This document shows positions 1-9,363 of a DNA stretch of 64,000 bases, one piece after another; the first letter of the stretch is position 1; every line of letters starts with the position of its first letter. The stretch comes from Gimesia chilikensis. GTDB taxonomy: Bacteria; Planctomycetota; Planctomycetia; Planctomycetales; Planctomycetaceae. Location of the stretch: the NCBI RefSeq assembly GCF_007744075.1, contig NZ_CP036266.1:5131748-5195747 (forward strand). The letters run 5' to 3'. A program made the position numbers and the translations under genes. The notes under the pieces were generated by a model. It was not told the DNA's origin, did not search any database, and saw nothing but the letters and a program-made list of their open reading frames with translations.

Positions 1-87
1 CAAGCCGATTCCCTGCACACGACCGTTGTACGTAATCTGTACGGCGATCTGTGTTACTTCCGGATTACTGATTGCCTGCCGGTTCAT
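1..87 (-). CDS. hypF: Carbamoyltransferase HypF, N-terminal fragment (runs off window)
   Basis: This is the first 29 codons of a gene that continues past the left edge. The ATG lies inside the last codons of hypB in another frame (overlap of 23 bases), so the two are probably translationally coupled. The visible peptide begins MNRQAISNPEVTQ and then reads ITYNGRVQGIG, which matches the acylphosphatase signature (GRVQGVGF) that opens HypF proteins. HypF makes the cyanide ligand of the [NiFe] active site from carbamoyl phosphate, together with HypE. Its place right after hypB in a hydrogenase operon supports the call. Only the N-terminus is seen, so the zinc fingers and the carbamoyltransferase domain are not verified. 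Confidence 0.75.
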   Translation of the reverse strand, partial: MNRQAISNPEVTQIAVQITYNGRVQGIGL

Positions 88-754
88 AGATGGACTCGAT
101 TTTTTCCTGATACTGCTGTTCCAGAAATTCACACCATTCCTGAATGCCACCATTATCGATTGCACACGTCGTCAGGACATTCAGCTCGGGTTGAATTTTC
201 AACGCATCCTCGGTCACTGCTTCGAGGGAAAACGGGACATACGGCAGCAGATCCTGCTTGGTCACAACCATGGCCTGACTGGTGCGAAACATCTTGGGAT
301 ACTTTCCCGGCTTATCGTCCCCTTCCGTGGTGCTGATCAGGACCACTCGAAGGTGCTCTGCCAGATCGTGGGACGCCGGACAGACCAGGTTGCCCACGTT
401 CTCGATAAACAGAAAGTCGACCGCTGGATCTCCCAGTGCCTGCAATCCCCGCTGCACAAGAGGCAGTTCCAGATGACAGGCGCCCCCCGTTGTCAACTGG
501 GCGACCGGGACTAAGGGCGCCAGGCGTTGTGCATCCCGGTCTGTTTCCAGATCACCAACCAGCACGGCCATGCTGCGGCGACCAGCCCAATGCCGGGCCG
601 TCGCTTCCAGCAGAGAGGTTTTCCCTGAACCGGGGGAGGAAAGCAGGTTGATCACCAACGTCCCCCGCCGACCGAGTCGTTCCCGTTCTGCAGCCGCGTC
701 TGCTTTCTGTTCCGCCTGAATGTCCCGTCTGACAGATAACACGCGGGTGTTCAT
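65..754 (-). CDS. hypB: Hydrogenase nickel incorporation GTPase HypB
   Basis: HypB is a SIMIBI-class GTPase that delivers nickel, with HypA, to the large subunit of [NiFe]-hydrogenase. The 229-residue protein has a Walker A loop (SPGSGKTS, residues 40-47), a GDLETDRDAQR switch segment near residue 67, and ENVGNLVCP at 118-126. The metal-site residues of the G domain are visible as C93-H94 and C125. A TKQD motif (165-168) stands in for NKxD. The N-terminus has no histidine-rich stretch, so this is the kind that does not store nickel. The start overlaps the stop of hypA by four bases (ATGA), and its end overlaps hypF, in line with a single maturation operon. Confidence 0.95.
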   Translation of the reverse strand: MNTRVLSVRRDIQAEQKADAAAERERLGRRGTLVINLLSSPGSGKTSLLEATARHWAGRRSMAVLVGDLETDRDAQRLAPLVPVAQLTTGGACHLELPLVQRGLQALGDPAVDFLFIENVGNLVCPASHDLAEHLRVVLISTTEGDDKPGKYPKMFRTSQAMVVTKQDLLPYVPFSLEAVTEDALKIQPELNVLTTCAIDNGGIQEWCEFLEQQYQEKIESIYEPAGNQ

Positions 755-1122
755 AATTTCGCTCCTGTCACTGTATTTTCAGAATCGACAGTAATACTCA
801 TCAGTTTCACCTGGTCTCCCTGAATCACCTCAACGGGGCCGGTTCCACAAGCCGGACAGAGAAACTCAAATTTCTGCACTTCAAAACACTGACCACACAG
901 TCGACATTCCGCTTTGACCGGCACGATCTCCAGCACGAGACGACATTCCTTCGAGAACCATTCTCTCGCCAGTTCTGTAAAAGCCGATTCAAACAACAGT
1001 GGTTCGACTCCCGACAGGTCTCCGACCTGCATCTGAATCTCTTTCACCACGCCCCCGCCATCGTCGGCAACGATCTGCTGAACCTGATTCAACAGCGTCT
1101 GTACCAGAGACCGTTCATGCAT
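751..1122 (-). CDS. hypA: Hydrogenase maturation nickel metallochaperone HypA
   Basis: HypA binds nickel through its N-terminal Met-His-Glu and passes it to the hydrogenase large subunit with HypB. The start is set at the ATG that gives MHERSLVQ, because the free N-terminal MHE is the nickel site; a longer frame upstream would bury it. The protein is 123 residues, normal for the family. The structural zinc site is visible as CRLC (73-76) and CPAC (89-92). The start overlaps the end of the upstream endopeptidase gene by eight bases, and the stop overlaps hypB by four, so translation of the three is likely coupled. Confidence 0.94.
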   Translation of the reverse strand: MHERSLVQTLLNQVQQIVADDGGGVVKEIQMQVGDLSGVEPLLFESAFTELAREWFSKECRLVLEIVPVKAECRLCGQCFEVQKFEFLCPACGTGPVEVIQGDQVKLMSITVDSENTVTGAKL

Positions 1123-1594
1123 GATCGACCCCCAGAGCGCGTCTCGCATCCCATTCCCGACAGATCGACTCGACTGCGCGTTCCACGCCGGCAGACACCT
1201 CTGACGAGATGACATCTCCTGGAACTGTCTCTGCGATTTCTACGCCCCAGATGATAACCTGAGCAGGAAGGAGCCCCAGTTCTTCCGCCAGCAATAACAC
1301 ACCCGGCAGTGCGATCTGATGTGTCCCCGACCAGTTCACCTGATCCAGTTCAGCAGTAGGCCACTGCCAGTGATGTATGCTCCCCACCGGGCCAGCGCCG
1401 CGACAGGCATCACAGATGACGAGAGGAGACGCAGGATCGAGCCAGTTGAGCAGATCATCCGGCGTGCGAGAGAGGTGAACGATCGCCTGAGACAGGTCTC
1501 TTGTCTTCAGTGCGCGGACTATTTCCCAGCCAGCCTGATCATCGCCGTGCGGACTGCCGAGCCCTGCGATCTGTATCTGTCGGGAATCTGTCAT
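1115..1594 (-). CDS. [NiFe]-hydrogenase maturation endopeptidase (HyaD/HycI family)
   Basis: Proteases of this family (M52) clip the C-terminal peptide from the hydrogenase large subunit once nickel is inserted. The 159-residue protein starts with the glycine-rich GLGSPHGDDQAG segment (11-22). It carries the expected acidic nickel-sensing residues at D18/D19 and D62 (VICDAC), and a histidine at 92 (SGTHQ). The substrate is next door: the large subunit gene ends only three bases upstream and encodes a cleavable tail after its last CxxC...H motif. The exact subtype cannot be decided by eye. Confidence 0.9.
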   Translation of the reverse strand: MTDSRQIQIAGLGSPHGDDQAGWEIVRALKTRDLSQAIVHLSRTPDDLLNWLDPASPLVICDACRGAGPVGSIHHWQWPTAELDQVNWSGTHQIALPGVLLLAEELGLLPAQVIIWGVEIAETVPGDVISSEVSAGVERAVESICREWDARRALGVDHA

Positions 1595-1597
1595 AAA

Positions 1598-2890
1598 TCA
1601 GGATCGTTCTATTGTGACATTCAGAAAATGGGTGGAACAACTGATGCACGGATCATAGGCCCGTACCAGATTTTCACAGAGACGGGCTACCTGTGACTCT
1701 TCTTTCTTTATTACTTGACGTACCCACGCTTTCAGATCGAGTTCAATCTGTGCCTGATTCTGTGAAGTCGGAGGAATAATGTCCGCCTCGACGATCTTTC
1801 CTTCAGTGTCAATTTCATAACGATGAAAGAGTGTTCCGCGGGGCGCTTCCGTCGCCGACATGCCCACACCTGCCTGGTATTCATAAGTCATGCGAGGCTG
1901 CTTTGTGGAATGCTCGTCGCGAAGAATCTGCAGCGCCTCTTCGTACGAGTGCACCAGTTCCAGCCCCCGGGCAATGATGGCTCGATGCGGATTCCTGCAC
2001 TCGGGTTCAAACGCAATTTCATCGGCCAGTTTCCGCGCCAATGGAGAAAGTCGATCGCGGTTCAGATTCACCCGTGAGAGGGGGCCCAACAGATAGGGAC
2101 GCCCGGTTGTCTTGCGAATGGCGTGCAGGGCCGTCGAGTGTGGAACCTGCCGTTCCTGGAACTCTTCGCGGTAGTCGCTGACTTCGATCTGATCTCCGGA
2201 ACTGGTCTGCATGACGCCTTCGTTCATGGGATATTCGTGGGGATGCGAGAGTGAAACAAATTCACAATCCGATTCCAGTTCGGGATATTCGAAACCGGCG
2301 ACCCAGCGGGTGGTCTCAATGGCCGCGTTCAACCCCCATTCAAAATCGGGCACCAGTTTCTGAAACTCGTTGCAGCTCGGGATACGATAGAAACCCCCGA
2401 CACAGACATTCACGGGATGAATGGCCCGCCCCCCCAGCAGGTCGACTAACTGATTCCCATGCTTCTTCAACCTTAGGCCCCGGTTGACCTCGTCCGGGAA
2501 CTGCTTGGCCATCGCCAGCCCGCTTTCAAATCCTAAGAAATCAGGGGCGTGTAACAGATGCATATGCAGGCCGTGACTCTCGATCCACTCCCCGCAATAC
2601 AGTAATCTTCGCAGCCGACGTATTTCGGGAGTGATTTCGACTCCCAACGCCATTTCCATCGCATGCACGCTGCTCATCTGGTACGCCACAGGACAGATTC
2701 CACAGATCCGGGCTGTGATATCAGGGGCATCTTCGAGGGGCCGTCCCCGCAGAAGCGCTTCGAACAGCCGCGGCGGTTCGTAGATTTCCAGACGGACTTC
2801 TTCTACCTGCTCCCCCTGCAGGCGGACGTAGAGTCCCCCTTCTCCTTCCACGCGTGTCAGCGTTTCGACTTTGATCTTTCGCTCTGTCAT
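1598..2890 (-). CDS. hyhL: [NiFe]-hydrogenase large (alpha) subunit, group 3b type
   Basis: This is the catalytic subunit, which holds the Ni-Fe(CN)2CO centre and interconverts H2 with protons and electrons. The 430-residue protein carries both ligand motifs: RICGICP (C63, C66) near the N-terminus and DPCISCSTH (C415, C418) near the C-terminus. Nine residues (FLNVTIERS) follow His421 and form the peptide removed during maturation. The start chosen is the ATG at 2890 ([16 protein letters not shown]); it overlaps the small-subunit stop by four bases, and the longer upstream reading lies inside that gene. The partner subunits (FAD/NAD gamma and two-cluster beta) place it in the cytoplasmic NADP-linked group 3b (sulfhydrogenase-like) enzymes. 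That grouping is from gene set and order, not a tree. Confidence 0.94.
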   Translation of the reverse strand: MTERKIKVETLTRVEGEGGLYVRLQGEQVEEVRLEIYEPPRLFEALLRGRPLEDAPDITARICGICPVAYQMSSVHAMEMALGVEITPEIRRLRRLLYCGEWIESHGLHMHLLHAPDFLGFESGLAMAKQFPDEVNRGLRLKKHGNQLVDLLGGRAIHPVNVCVGGFYRIPSCNEFQKLVPDFEWGLNAAIETTRWVAGFEYPELESDCEFVSLSHPHEYPMNEGVMQTSSGDQIEVSDYREEFQERQVPHSTALHAIRKTTGRPYLLGPLSRVNLNRDRLSPLARKLADEIAFEPECRNPHRAIIARGLELVHSYEEALQILRDEHSTKQPRMTYEYQAGVGMSATEAPRGTLFHRYEIDTEGKIVEADIIPPTSQNQAQIELDLKAWVRQVIKKEESQVARLCENLVRAYDPCISCSTHFLNVTIERS

Positions 2891-3678
2891 CCGCGCTGAT
2901 CCCCCTCCAGTTGCACCAGACGCGTACTCTCTGTTCGAAACGCGGGTGAGTAGGCATTGAAGTTCTTCAACTTGTGAGCAATTTCCGCTTTTGAGGCTCC
3001 TTCCCGCTCCATCTGCGCGGAGAGGCTCACCAGATTGGCCTGCAGCGCGGGTCCGAAACAGCCATAACAGCCCCGGTTGTAACTGGGACAGAGTGCATGA
3101 CACCCCGACTGGGTAACCGGCCCCAGACAGGCCGTTCCCTGCGCAACCGTCACACAGACCGTGCCTCGACGTTTACAGTCCAGACAGACACTGTGCCGGG
3201 GAGTACGGGGCGTCTGACCTGCAAGCAGAGAGCGAATGACTTCGATCAGTTGATACTGGTTAATCGGGCAGCCCCGCAGTTCAAAATCGACCTGCACATG
3301 CTCGGCGATCGGCGTCGACGTCTCGAGGACCTGGATATAGTCTGGTGTCGCATACACGGCCTGCATGAATTCATCTTTGTCGGCCCAGTTCCGCAGAGCC
3401 TGTATGCCCCCCGCGGTCGCACAGGCACCGATCGTCATCAGGTAGCGGGCATCTTTGCGTATCTGCTGAATCCGTTCTGCATCGTGGGGCGTTGTGATGG
3501 AGCCTTCCACCAGAGCGATGTCATACGGTCCCTCTTCCATATGGCTGGTTGCTTCGGGGAAGTAGACGATCTCCACTGCATCCGCGACCGCCAGCAGGTG
3601 ATCTTCGGCATCCAGCAGCGACAACTGACAACCATCACAGGAGGCGAACTTGAATACAGCCAGACGTGGCTTACACAT
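2887..3678 (-). CDS. hyhS: [NiFe]-hydrogenase small (delta) subunit, group 3b type
   Basis: This subunit relays electrons through Fe-S clusters between the Ni-Fe site and the diaphorase part. The 263-residue protein starts [18 protein letters not shown], with the proximal-cluster cysteines C14 and C17. These are followed by GACAT, RGCPIN, then [12 protein letters not shown] and a C-terminal cysteine-rich block (TACLGP...[16 protein letters not shown]), enough for three [4Fe-4S] clusters. There is no Tat signal, so the enzyme is cytoplasmic. The start at 3678 is two bases after the gamma-subunit stop; longer starts would run into that gene. The product belongs to the oxidoreductase NADH ubiquinone 20 kDa-like family. 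Confidence 0.93.
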   Translation of the reverse strand: MCKPRLAVFKFASCDGCQLSLLDAEDHLLAVADAVEIVYFPEATSHMEEGPYDIALVEGSITTPHDAERIQQIRKDARYLMTIGACATAGGIQALRNWADKDEFMQAVYATPDYIQVLETSTPIAEHVQVDFELRGCPINQYQLIEVIRSLLAGQTPRTPRHSVCLDCKRRGTVCVTVAQGTACLGPVTQSGCHALCPSYNRGCYGCFGPALQANLVSLSAQMEREGASKAEIAHKLKNFNAYSPAFRTESTRLVQLEGDQRG

Positions 3679-3680
3679 AT

Positions 3681-4556
3681 TTAAAGGGCCTCCACTTTCA
3701 ACCAGGGAGAGATCTGATCGTAGCGAAAGACCGGACCATCCTTGCAGATGAATTCCGGTCCCAGTTGACAGTGACCACAGAGCCCCACCGCGCACTGCAT
3801 GTTCCGTTCGGTCGAGACCCAGATCTGTTCGGTCGTCATGCCCCGCTGCAAGGCAGCCCGAGCCGTGAATCGCATCATGATGTCCGGTCCACAGATCATA
3901 ATGATCGTATTGGCTGGATCGAAAGACTGCAGCCGTTCCAGTAACTGGGGAACTACGCCGACATTTCCCTGCCAGCCCGGTGCTGACCGGTCCACGGTCT
4001 GGCGGACATCGAATCCCTGTCCCTGCCAGCGCTGATACTCGTTTGTGTAGAGTCGCATCTCCGGCGTGCGGGAGCCGTAAAGCAAAGTCAGTTGTCCATA
4101 GTTTTCGCGCTCAGACAACATGCGATAAATCACCGGTCTGAGCGGTGGCAACCCAATGCCTCCCGCCACCAGAATCACATCTTTGCCCCTGCACAGGTCC
4201 ACGGGCCAGCTGGTTCCAAAGGGTCCTCGCAAGCCTAGAGTGTCGCCGACCTGCATGGCTGCAATCCGCCCCGTCACGTTTCCTGCTTTACGGATCGTAT
4301 GTGTTAATGTCTCTGTGGCATCCGGATCACCACTCATGGAAATCGCAGCTTCCCCTGCTCCGGGAACATACAGCATATTGAACTGTCCCGGGGCGAAGCG
4401 ATACGTCTCGGCAGCGACGGAATCGATGAGCGCCAGCTGATAAGTGGTCACACCACTCACTTCGGGTCTGATCTCGCGAATCACCGCGGTCTGAGGGACC
4501 CATGCATTCGCCTGGGGACTGAAGTGGCTGGCAGCAGCGGAAGCAGATTCATTCAT
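3681..4556 (-). CDS. hyhG: Hydrogenase gamma subunit: FAD/NAD(P)-binding ferredoxin reductase-like
   Basis: This subunit passes electrons between the Fe-S chain and NAD(P). The order in the 291-residue protein is an N-terminal beta-barrel FAD domain (FAPGQFNML at 54-62; SMSGD at 73-77 in place of RxYS), an NAD(P)-binding Rossmann part ([12 protein letters not shown], 131-142), and a C-terminal [2Fe-2S] site with C255, C260, C263 and C271. This is the sulfhydrogenase gamma/anaerobic sulfite reductase B/dihydroorotate dehydrogenase electron-transfer architecture. The start overlaps the beta-subunit stop by four bases (ATGA). Whether NAD or NADP is preferred cannot be read here. Confidence 0.92.
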   Translation of the reverse strand: MNESASAAASHFSPQANAWVPQTAVIREIRPEVSGVTTYQLALIDSVAAETYRFAPGQFNMLYVPGAGEAAISMSGDPDATETLTHTIRKAGNVTGRIAAMQVGDTLGLRGPFGTSWPVDLCRGKDVILVAGGIGLPPLRPVIYRMLSERENYGQLTLLYGSRTPEMRLYTNEYQRWQGQGFDVRQTVDRSAPGWQGNVGVVPQLLERLQSFDPANTIIMICGPDIMMRFTARAALQRGMTTEQIWVSTERNMQCAVGLCGHCQLGPEFICKDGPVFRYDQISPWLKVEAL

Positions 4557-5677
4557 GTTGAAGACTCCCGGATCGCGGCCACTTCAGCAGTTAAATCAAT
4601 GCCCACCGGACACCAGGTAATGCAGCGACCACAGCCGACACAGCCGGAAGTTCCGAACTGATCTATCCAGCTCGCCAGCTTATGCGTCAGCCATTGTCGG
4701 TAGCGACTGCGAACCCCATTTCGGACCAGCCCCCCGTTCATATAACTGAATTCGACATTGAAACAGGAATCCCAGACCCGCTGGCGTTCGACCTGTTCGC
4801 CCGCCAGATCGCTGACCTCTTCTACCGAACTGCAGAAACAGGTGGGGCAGACCATCGTACAGTTCGTACAGGACAGGCAGCGTTCCGCCACATCATCCCA
4901 CTGGGGATGCTCCAGATTCGAGAGCAGCAGGTCCTTAATATCAGTCGTATCGAATTCGCGTTCGATCTGATCGACGGCCTGTTGCCGGGCAGCGGTGGCC
5001 TGTGATTCCTGCTCAACAGAGACTTCGACCGTCTCCAGTTCGTGCAGAATCTCTTCGCCCGGTTCGGATCCGACCTCTACCAGGAATCCGTCCGATAACT
5101 CGGTCAACGCCAGGTCGAATCCCTGCTGACAACGGGGGCCCGTATTCATTGAAGTACAGAAACAGGTCGAAGCTGCCTGCGTGCAGTTCACCGCAATCAC
5201 CAGCGCAGCAGCACGACGTCGCTGATACTGGGGATCGACATAAGGGCCTCCCACAAAGACCTTGTCCTGAATTCCGATAGCAGCCAGTTCACAGGCCCGC
5301 ACGCCCAGAAACGCGTATTGGGGAGTTGGTTCTTCAGGCTCGCTGAAATTCCAACCCTGGTCCGACTTCGTCGCAATGGAAAGTGTGCTGAACGGGGGAA
5401 ACAGATTCTTTTTCCAGGACTGGGGTCCGACATTATATCCAAACAGCGCCTGATCATCGCGTTCTTCAAGTCGATACTTTCCCGGCTCCTGGATGTCGGT
5501 CCAGCCGCGGGGCAGATCGTCAATTGAATGGAGGCGATCGTAAACAATAGCTTCCTGATCAATCGTGGGGCCAATGATTTCATACCCCCGCGAGTGCAGT
5601 ACTTCAAACAATCTGGCAAACTGATCGAGCGCGAGAAAACAGGAACGCCGGTCGTTGGCCTGCGGGGCTTCCGTCAT
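4553..5677 (-). CDS. hyhB: Hydrogenase beta subunit: two-cluster Fe-S protein (sulfhydrogenase B / AsrA-like)
   Basis: This is an electron-transfer subunit of the cytoplasmic hydrogenase. The 374-residue protein has the 4Fe-4S dicluster part at the C-terminus: C267, C270, C273, C277 (CLSCTNCTMVC) and C346, C349, C352, C356 (CVGCGRCITWC). Extra cysteines occur at 165-183 (NCTQAASTCFC...C), as is usual in this family. The first 250 residues resemble anaerobic sulfite reductase subunit A and the archaeal sulfhydrogenase beta chain. It overlaps the genes on both sides by four bases, so it is made with the rest of the complex. Confidence 0.92.
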   Translation of the reverse strand: MTEAPQANDRRSCFLALDQFARLFEVLHSRGYEIIGPTIDQEAIVYDRLHSIDDLPRGWTDIQEPGKYRLEERDDQALFGYNVGPQSWKKNLFPPFSTLSIATKSDQGWNFSEPEEPTPQYAFLGVRACELAAIGIQDKVFVGGPYVDPQYQRRRAAALVIAVNCTQAASTCFCTSMNTGPRCQQGFDLALTELSDGFLVEVGSEPGEEILHELETVEVSVEQESQATAARQQAVDQIEREFDTTDIKDLLLSNLEHPQWDDVAERCLSCTNCTMVCPTCFCSSVEEVSDLAGEQVERQRVWDSCFNVEFSYMNGGLVRNGVRSRYRQWLTHKLASWIDQFGTSGCVGCGRCITWCPVGIDLTAEVAAIRESST

Positions 5678-6177
5678 TCCACGGCCCCCTTCTCGCTCTG
5701 AAATGTCTGACCGGGATGCTCGCCATACATATCCAGCACCTGCAGTCGACAGGCGACCAATCGTTGTGACAGGGCCCGTGCGATCCGCTGCATGATCTGA
5801 TACCCGATATCATGATCTGCATCACACAGCGCCCTTAACGCTTCGGCATTGATGGCAATGACTTCGGTTTCGTCGATCGCGGCAACAGTGGCAGTCATTT
5901 CCCCCTGTTGCAATATCGTCGACCAGCCGACCAGGTCACCTGCTTCCAGAGTCAGCACCGGCAGACAGCCACGGGCGGGAATCGTCATGCATATTTCGAC
6001 TCGACCACTGCAGATCACATACAGATCTTTGTGATCGCTGCCCTCTGTGAACAGAGTTTCCCCAGCTCTGAATTTCCTTTTTTGTGCTATCGCAGCCAGT
6101 TTGTGTTGATCTTCTTCTGACAGGCCTGCAGTGAACCGCAGTTGCATCAGAATTTCCAGAAGCGGATTTGCCTCCAT
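5674..6177 (-). CDS. Cyclic nucleotide-binding domain protein heading the hydrogenase operon
   Basis: This is a 167-residue single-domain protein of the cyclic nucleotide-binding (cNMP/Crp effector) fold. FRAGETLFTEGSDHKDLYVI and the following GRVEI, LEAGDLVGW and TATVAAIDETEV are the usual beta-roll elements. After the beta roll and a helix (DADHDIGYQIMQRIARALSQRL) the protein ends soon, with no helix-turn-helix, so it is unlikely to be a classical DNA-binding Crp. The start is the ATG at 6177, preceded by AGAGG; upstream in-frame ATGs give no recognisable sequence. It overlaps hyhB by four bases. Such small CNB proteins are often found with group 3b hydrogenases, where they may sense a ligand and tune the enzyme (inference). 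Confidence 0.85.
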   Translation of the reverse strand: MEANPLLEILMQLRFTAGLSEEDQHKLAAIAQKRKFRAGETLFTEGSDHKDLYVICSGRVEICMTIPARGCLPVLTLEAGDLVGWSTILQQGEMTATVAAIDETEVIAINAEALRALCDADHDIGYQIMQRIARALSQRLVACRLQVLDMYGEHPGQTFQSEKGAVE

Positions 6178-6677
6178 CGCAGCCTCTGCTTTCGTTGAAC
6201 TCACAAGGAAGTCAGTCTGGATCTCTGTATCGGATTTTATCCCGCAGCACCGGCAGCGTCTATAGTGCCAACCGCGGAAGAGAAACGAAAAACGGATCCG
6301 TTGTAGTATCGGGAATCTCCCTATCAGCAAAGAAGCTATTTGTCCCATACCAGATGAAAAATCGCCTTTGATAAAATAAAGACGCTTCCTGATTCGACTT
6401 CGAACCTTCAGACAGGAACCATCCCGCATTGGCATGCATGTTGCGTCTTAACCTATCGGGCTCTGACACCAGCCCCTTTTTGAAAGCCTGATTTTTGAGA
6501 ACCGGTGCCAGCATTCTGATTTTATTCGCATCACTCATTTAATTTCGTACAATAGATGTTACAGCATTGACTGTCGCAGTTGCTGAACAGACAGTGCGGG
6601 TCAACTTGAGTTTGCGATCAGAAGCATCGGCGATTTATCAACCAGCATCTACGTTTTTAATACTCAAGGAGCGATCT
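6178..6677. other. Divergent intergenic region (500 bases)
   Basis: This stretch separates the minus-strand hydrogenase operon from the plus-strand baeRF3-type gene and should hold both promoters. No convincing operator, riboswitch or small gene was recognised. Open frames in it (for instance 6260-6538 minus) lack family features. A good ribosome-binding site (AAGGAG, 6666-6671) precedes the next gene. Confidence 0.5.
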
Positions 6678-7838
6678 ATGAAGACTCTCGCGCATGACGA
6701 ATTGAAGTCTCTTACGGAATGGGAACAAGGCCCCTGCATATCAATCTATTTACCTCGACATCAGGCCTTATCCGACTACCGTGAAGACCCCATTCATCTA
6801 CGAAACATGCTCGATCAGGCAGAGACAGCCTTACAGGAACGGGGAATGGGCACGGGCGAAATCAAAACGCTGCTCGAACCGGCTCGGAAAATCCAGAATG
6901 ACGGCAATTTCTGGGGACGCGGCCCCGCCCAGGGGATTTGTATCCTGCTGGCTCCCGGCATGTTTCAGCAATACGACCTGTTTTACCAGTGCCCGCAGAG
7001 TCTGACCGTTGAAGACAGCTTCTACGTGAACCCTCTCTTCTACAAGGTCTACGAAAATGATCATTTTGACCTCCTCGCGGTCTGTCCCAAATCAGTCCGG
7101 TTGATCCGCCACCAGAATGGAGAACTCAAACAGCTGGAGCTTCCGGAAAATATCCCCGAAAATATTGAAGCGATTTCCTCGAAAACCCAGTTCGAGGAAT
7201 CCCTGCAGCATCATACGACTTCCCATGTCGGCCCGGGGAGCGATAATGCCTCCATGCTGCACGGCCATGGATTGACGAAAGAACTCAATGAGACCCTCAT
7301 GACCGATTACTTTCAGATCCTGGCCAAGCAGTTGGAGAAGTATCTGGACAACGACGGCCCTCCCATGATTCTGATTGCCTCCGAAAAACAACAGAGCATG
7401 TTCCGCAAACATTATCATGCTAATAACCTGCTCGAACAGGGGATTTCCACCTCGCCCGATCATCTGAACGAACAGGAATTGTACGAGGCGGCGTTACCGG
7501 TCATCGAACAGATCACCAGCAAACCGCTGCGTAAGGCCCGCGAGCAGTATCAGAAACATCTGGGAACCTCCCGTATTACGCACCAGCTGGAAGCGATACT
7601 TCAGGCAGCTGATGAAGGCCGGATTGAAGCCCTGTTCGCACCGCTCGGCTCTGAACTCTGGGGTCAGCCCCCCGGCGACGGCGAACTGGTCAAAACCCAC
7701 GATCAACCCGTGAATGGTGATATCGCCCTACTCAACAGAGCGATCCGTAACACCTATAAACATGGTGGTATCCCTTACGTCGTTGCGGAATCTGATATGC
7801 CCGAAGACAAACCGGTCGCCGCATATTTACGCTGGTAA
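6678..7838 (+). CDS. baeRF3-type (bacterial archaeo-eukaryotic release factor-like) protein
   Basis: This is a 386-residue soluble protein. Its N-terminus, with HDELKSLTEWEQGPCISIYLPRH, is typical of the baeRF family 3, a bacterial branch of the eRF1/Pelota-like fold found with stress and signalling genes. A central part (LLAVCPKSVRLIRHQNGEL) and a C-terminal part (RIEALFAPLGSELWG...DIALLNRAIRNTYKHGG) fit the Rossmann/RNase H-like domains of the family. Biochemical function is not established; a role in ribosome rescue or hibernation has been proposed from the fold. The start at 6678 has AAGGAG seven bases upstream; the frame is open further upstream, but that part lacks an SD and looks non-coding. 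A response regulator follows 122 bases later. Confidence 0.75.
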   Translation: MKTLAHDELKSLTEWEQGPCISIYLPRHQALSDYREDPIHLRNMLDQAETALQERGMGTGEIKTLLEPARKIQNDGNFWGRGPAQGICILLAPGMFQQYDLFYQCPQSLTVEDSFYVNPLFYKVYENDHFDLLAVCPKSVRLIRHQNGELKQLELPENIPENIEAISSKTQFEESLQHHTTSHVGPGSDNASMLHGHGLTKELNETLMTDYFQILAKQLEKYLDNDGPPMILIASEKQQSMFRKHYHANNLLEQGISTSPDHLNEQELYEAALPVIEQITSKPLRKAREQYQKHLGTSRITHQLEAILQAADEGRIEALFAPLGSELWGQPPGDGELVKTHDQPVNGDIALLNRAIRNTYKHGGIPYVVAESDMPEDKPVAAYLRW

Positions 7839-7960
7839 TGGTATTTGTAATTTAAAGTAAAAAAACTCAAAACTGGACGATGTTCTCCATCACTCCCGCG
7901 GTATAGAATGGTTCTGCTATCCGAATCCTCGATCAGAACCTGACTTCACGTGGGCCAGTG

Positions 7961-8647
7961 ATGGAAGAACACTCCAGAGACGATTCACATAGTCATTCCT
8001 GCACCCGTATTATGATTGTTGACGATCATCCCATCGTCCGGGAAGGCTACGTCCATCTCATCCAGCGACGAGATCATCTAGAGGTCTGCGCTCAGGCTGG
8101 CAGCAAAGTTGAAGCCCTCCAGCAGATCCGAGAGACAGCGCCTCATCTGGTCATCGTGGACATCTCCCTCTCCGATGGCTCCGGGCTGGAATTAATCAAA
8201 GACGTCAAGTCCCAGTTCCCACAAGTCAAACTGCTCGCCGTCTCCATGCATGATGAAAGTCTCTTCGCGGAACGCTGTATTCGTGCGGGCGCCCAGGGGT
8301 TCGTCAATAAACAACAGGCTCCCGAACAGTTAATCAACGCCATCGAACGTGTTCTCTCCGGAAAAATCTATCTCAGCCAGGACGTCACCGAACGTATGAT
8401 TTCCCGTTCCATTGGAGCCCTGGAAGATGAAAACCTCTCCCCCATCGAAAAACTCTCCGACCGCGAACTGGAAGTCTTTGAGCAGATCGGCCAGGGAGAA
8501 ACCACCCGCCAGATCGCTTCCAAGTTGAATCTCAGCGCGAAAACAATCGAAACCTACCGCGAGAACATCAAGCATAAACTGAATTTGTCCAACGCGACAG
8601 AACTCACCCGTCATGCGATTCAATGGGTCCTGGAAAACCGCCAGTAA
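7961..8647 (+). CDS. NarL/FixJ-family response regulator
   Basis: This is a DNA-binding response regulator of 228 residues. The receiver domain (about 15-135) has the acidic pair D21-D22 (IVDDHPIVREGY), the phosphoacceptor D67 (LVIVDISLSDGSG), and the KQ that replaces part of the KPxx segment. A LuxR-type helix-turn-helix occupies about 165-220 (LSDRELEVFEQIGQGETTRQIASKL). A GTG sits directly before the chosen ATG and could also be used. There is no histidine kinase beside it, so it is an orphan regulator or is served from elsewhere. Its targets might include the flanking baeRF3 and CBS genes (inference). Confidence 0.92.
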   Translation: MEEHSRDDSHSHSCTRIMIVDDHPIVREGYVHLIQRRDHLEVCAQAGSKVEALQQIRETAPHLVIVDISLSDGSGLELIKDVKSQFPQVKLLAVSMHDESLFAERCIRAGAQGFVNKQQAPEQLINAIERVLSGKIYLSQDVTERMISRSIGALEDENLSPIEKLSDRELEVFEQIGQGETTRQIASKLNLSAKTIETYRENIKHKLNLSNATELTRHAIQWVLENRQ

Positions 8648-8883
8648 GATCCACCTGTCTCTAATCCGCTCCCTATAAACTTCAAAGATGGTATACCAAA
8701 ACAAGCCTGGGGAATTCCCCCACCACAACGATCGGTTTTCAGACTATCCAGAACCTGTTTACACATCGCTAAGATTCGTTATGCTGGAATAGAGAGACGG
8801 TTTGCCACTCTCTGGGCTCGTTTCTCTATCGTTATTGTTTTCAATCAGAAACACGACATCACATTTTTGCAAAGGAGAAAGTC

Positions 8884-9321
8884 ATGACTGCAGGTCGAAT
8901 TTGCACAAGAGAAGTCGATTTGGTTGATCAAAACGAATCCGTTCAAGTCGCCGCCGAGCGCATGAACTCCCGCAATGTGGGCACGCTCATCGTCCTCGAT
9001 GAAGAATCCCACCCCATCGGCATGCTCACCGATCGGGACCTCGCACTCCGCGTGGTCGGCAAGGGACGCGACGCCATCGAAACGACCGTCTGTGATATCA
9101 TGACGCGATTCCCCTATAACATCAGTGAGGACACGTCCATCGAAGCCGCCCTCACGAAAATGAGATCCGGCGGATTCCGACGACTGCCCGTCGTTGATCG
9201 GGAGGGCAAGCTGCTTGGCGTCCTGACCCTCGATGACATCCTCGAACTGCTCTGTGAGGAATTCACCGAGATCGGAAAGCTCATCCAGAAAGAAAGCCCG
9301 GCCAGCCTGGCCCAACTCTGA
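8884..9321 (+). CDS. CBS-domain pair protein
   Basis: This is a 145-residue protein made only of two CBS motifs that form a Bateman module, a sensor of adenosine nucleotides or similar ligands. The first motif covers roughly 10-60 (SVQVAAERMNSRNVGTLIVL...IGMLTDRDLALRV), and the second roughly 75-130 (DTSIEAALTKMRSGGFRRLPV...LLGVLTLDDILELL). An AAGGAG site lies eight bases before the ATG. Stand-alone CBS pairs of this type are often linked to redox, stress or channel control; the partner is not visible here. Pcm follows after 42 bases and may share the transcript. Confidence 0.9.
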   Translation: MTAGRICTREVDLVDQNESVQVAAERMNSRNVGTLIVLDEESHPIGMLTDRDLALRVVGKGRDAIETTVCDIMTRFPYNISEDTSIEAALTKMRSGGFRRLPVVDREGKLLGVLTLDDILELLCEEFTEIGKLIQKESPASLAQL

Positions 9322-9363
9322 CCAGGCAGTATCACTCCTCAAACGGAGAATTAACCGTCGAAC

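Noticed and set aside
6260..6538. Minus-strand frame of 92 codons upstream of the CNB protein
   Set aside because: No family pattern, no good SD, and it lies in the divergent promoter region.
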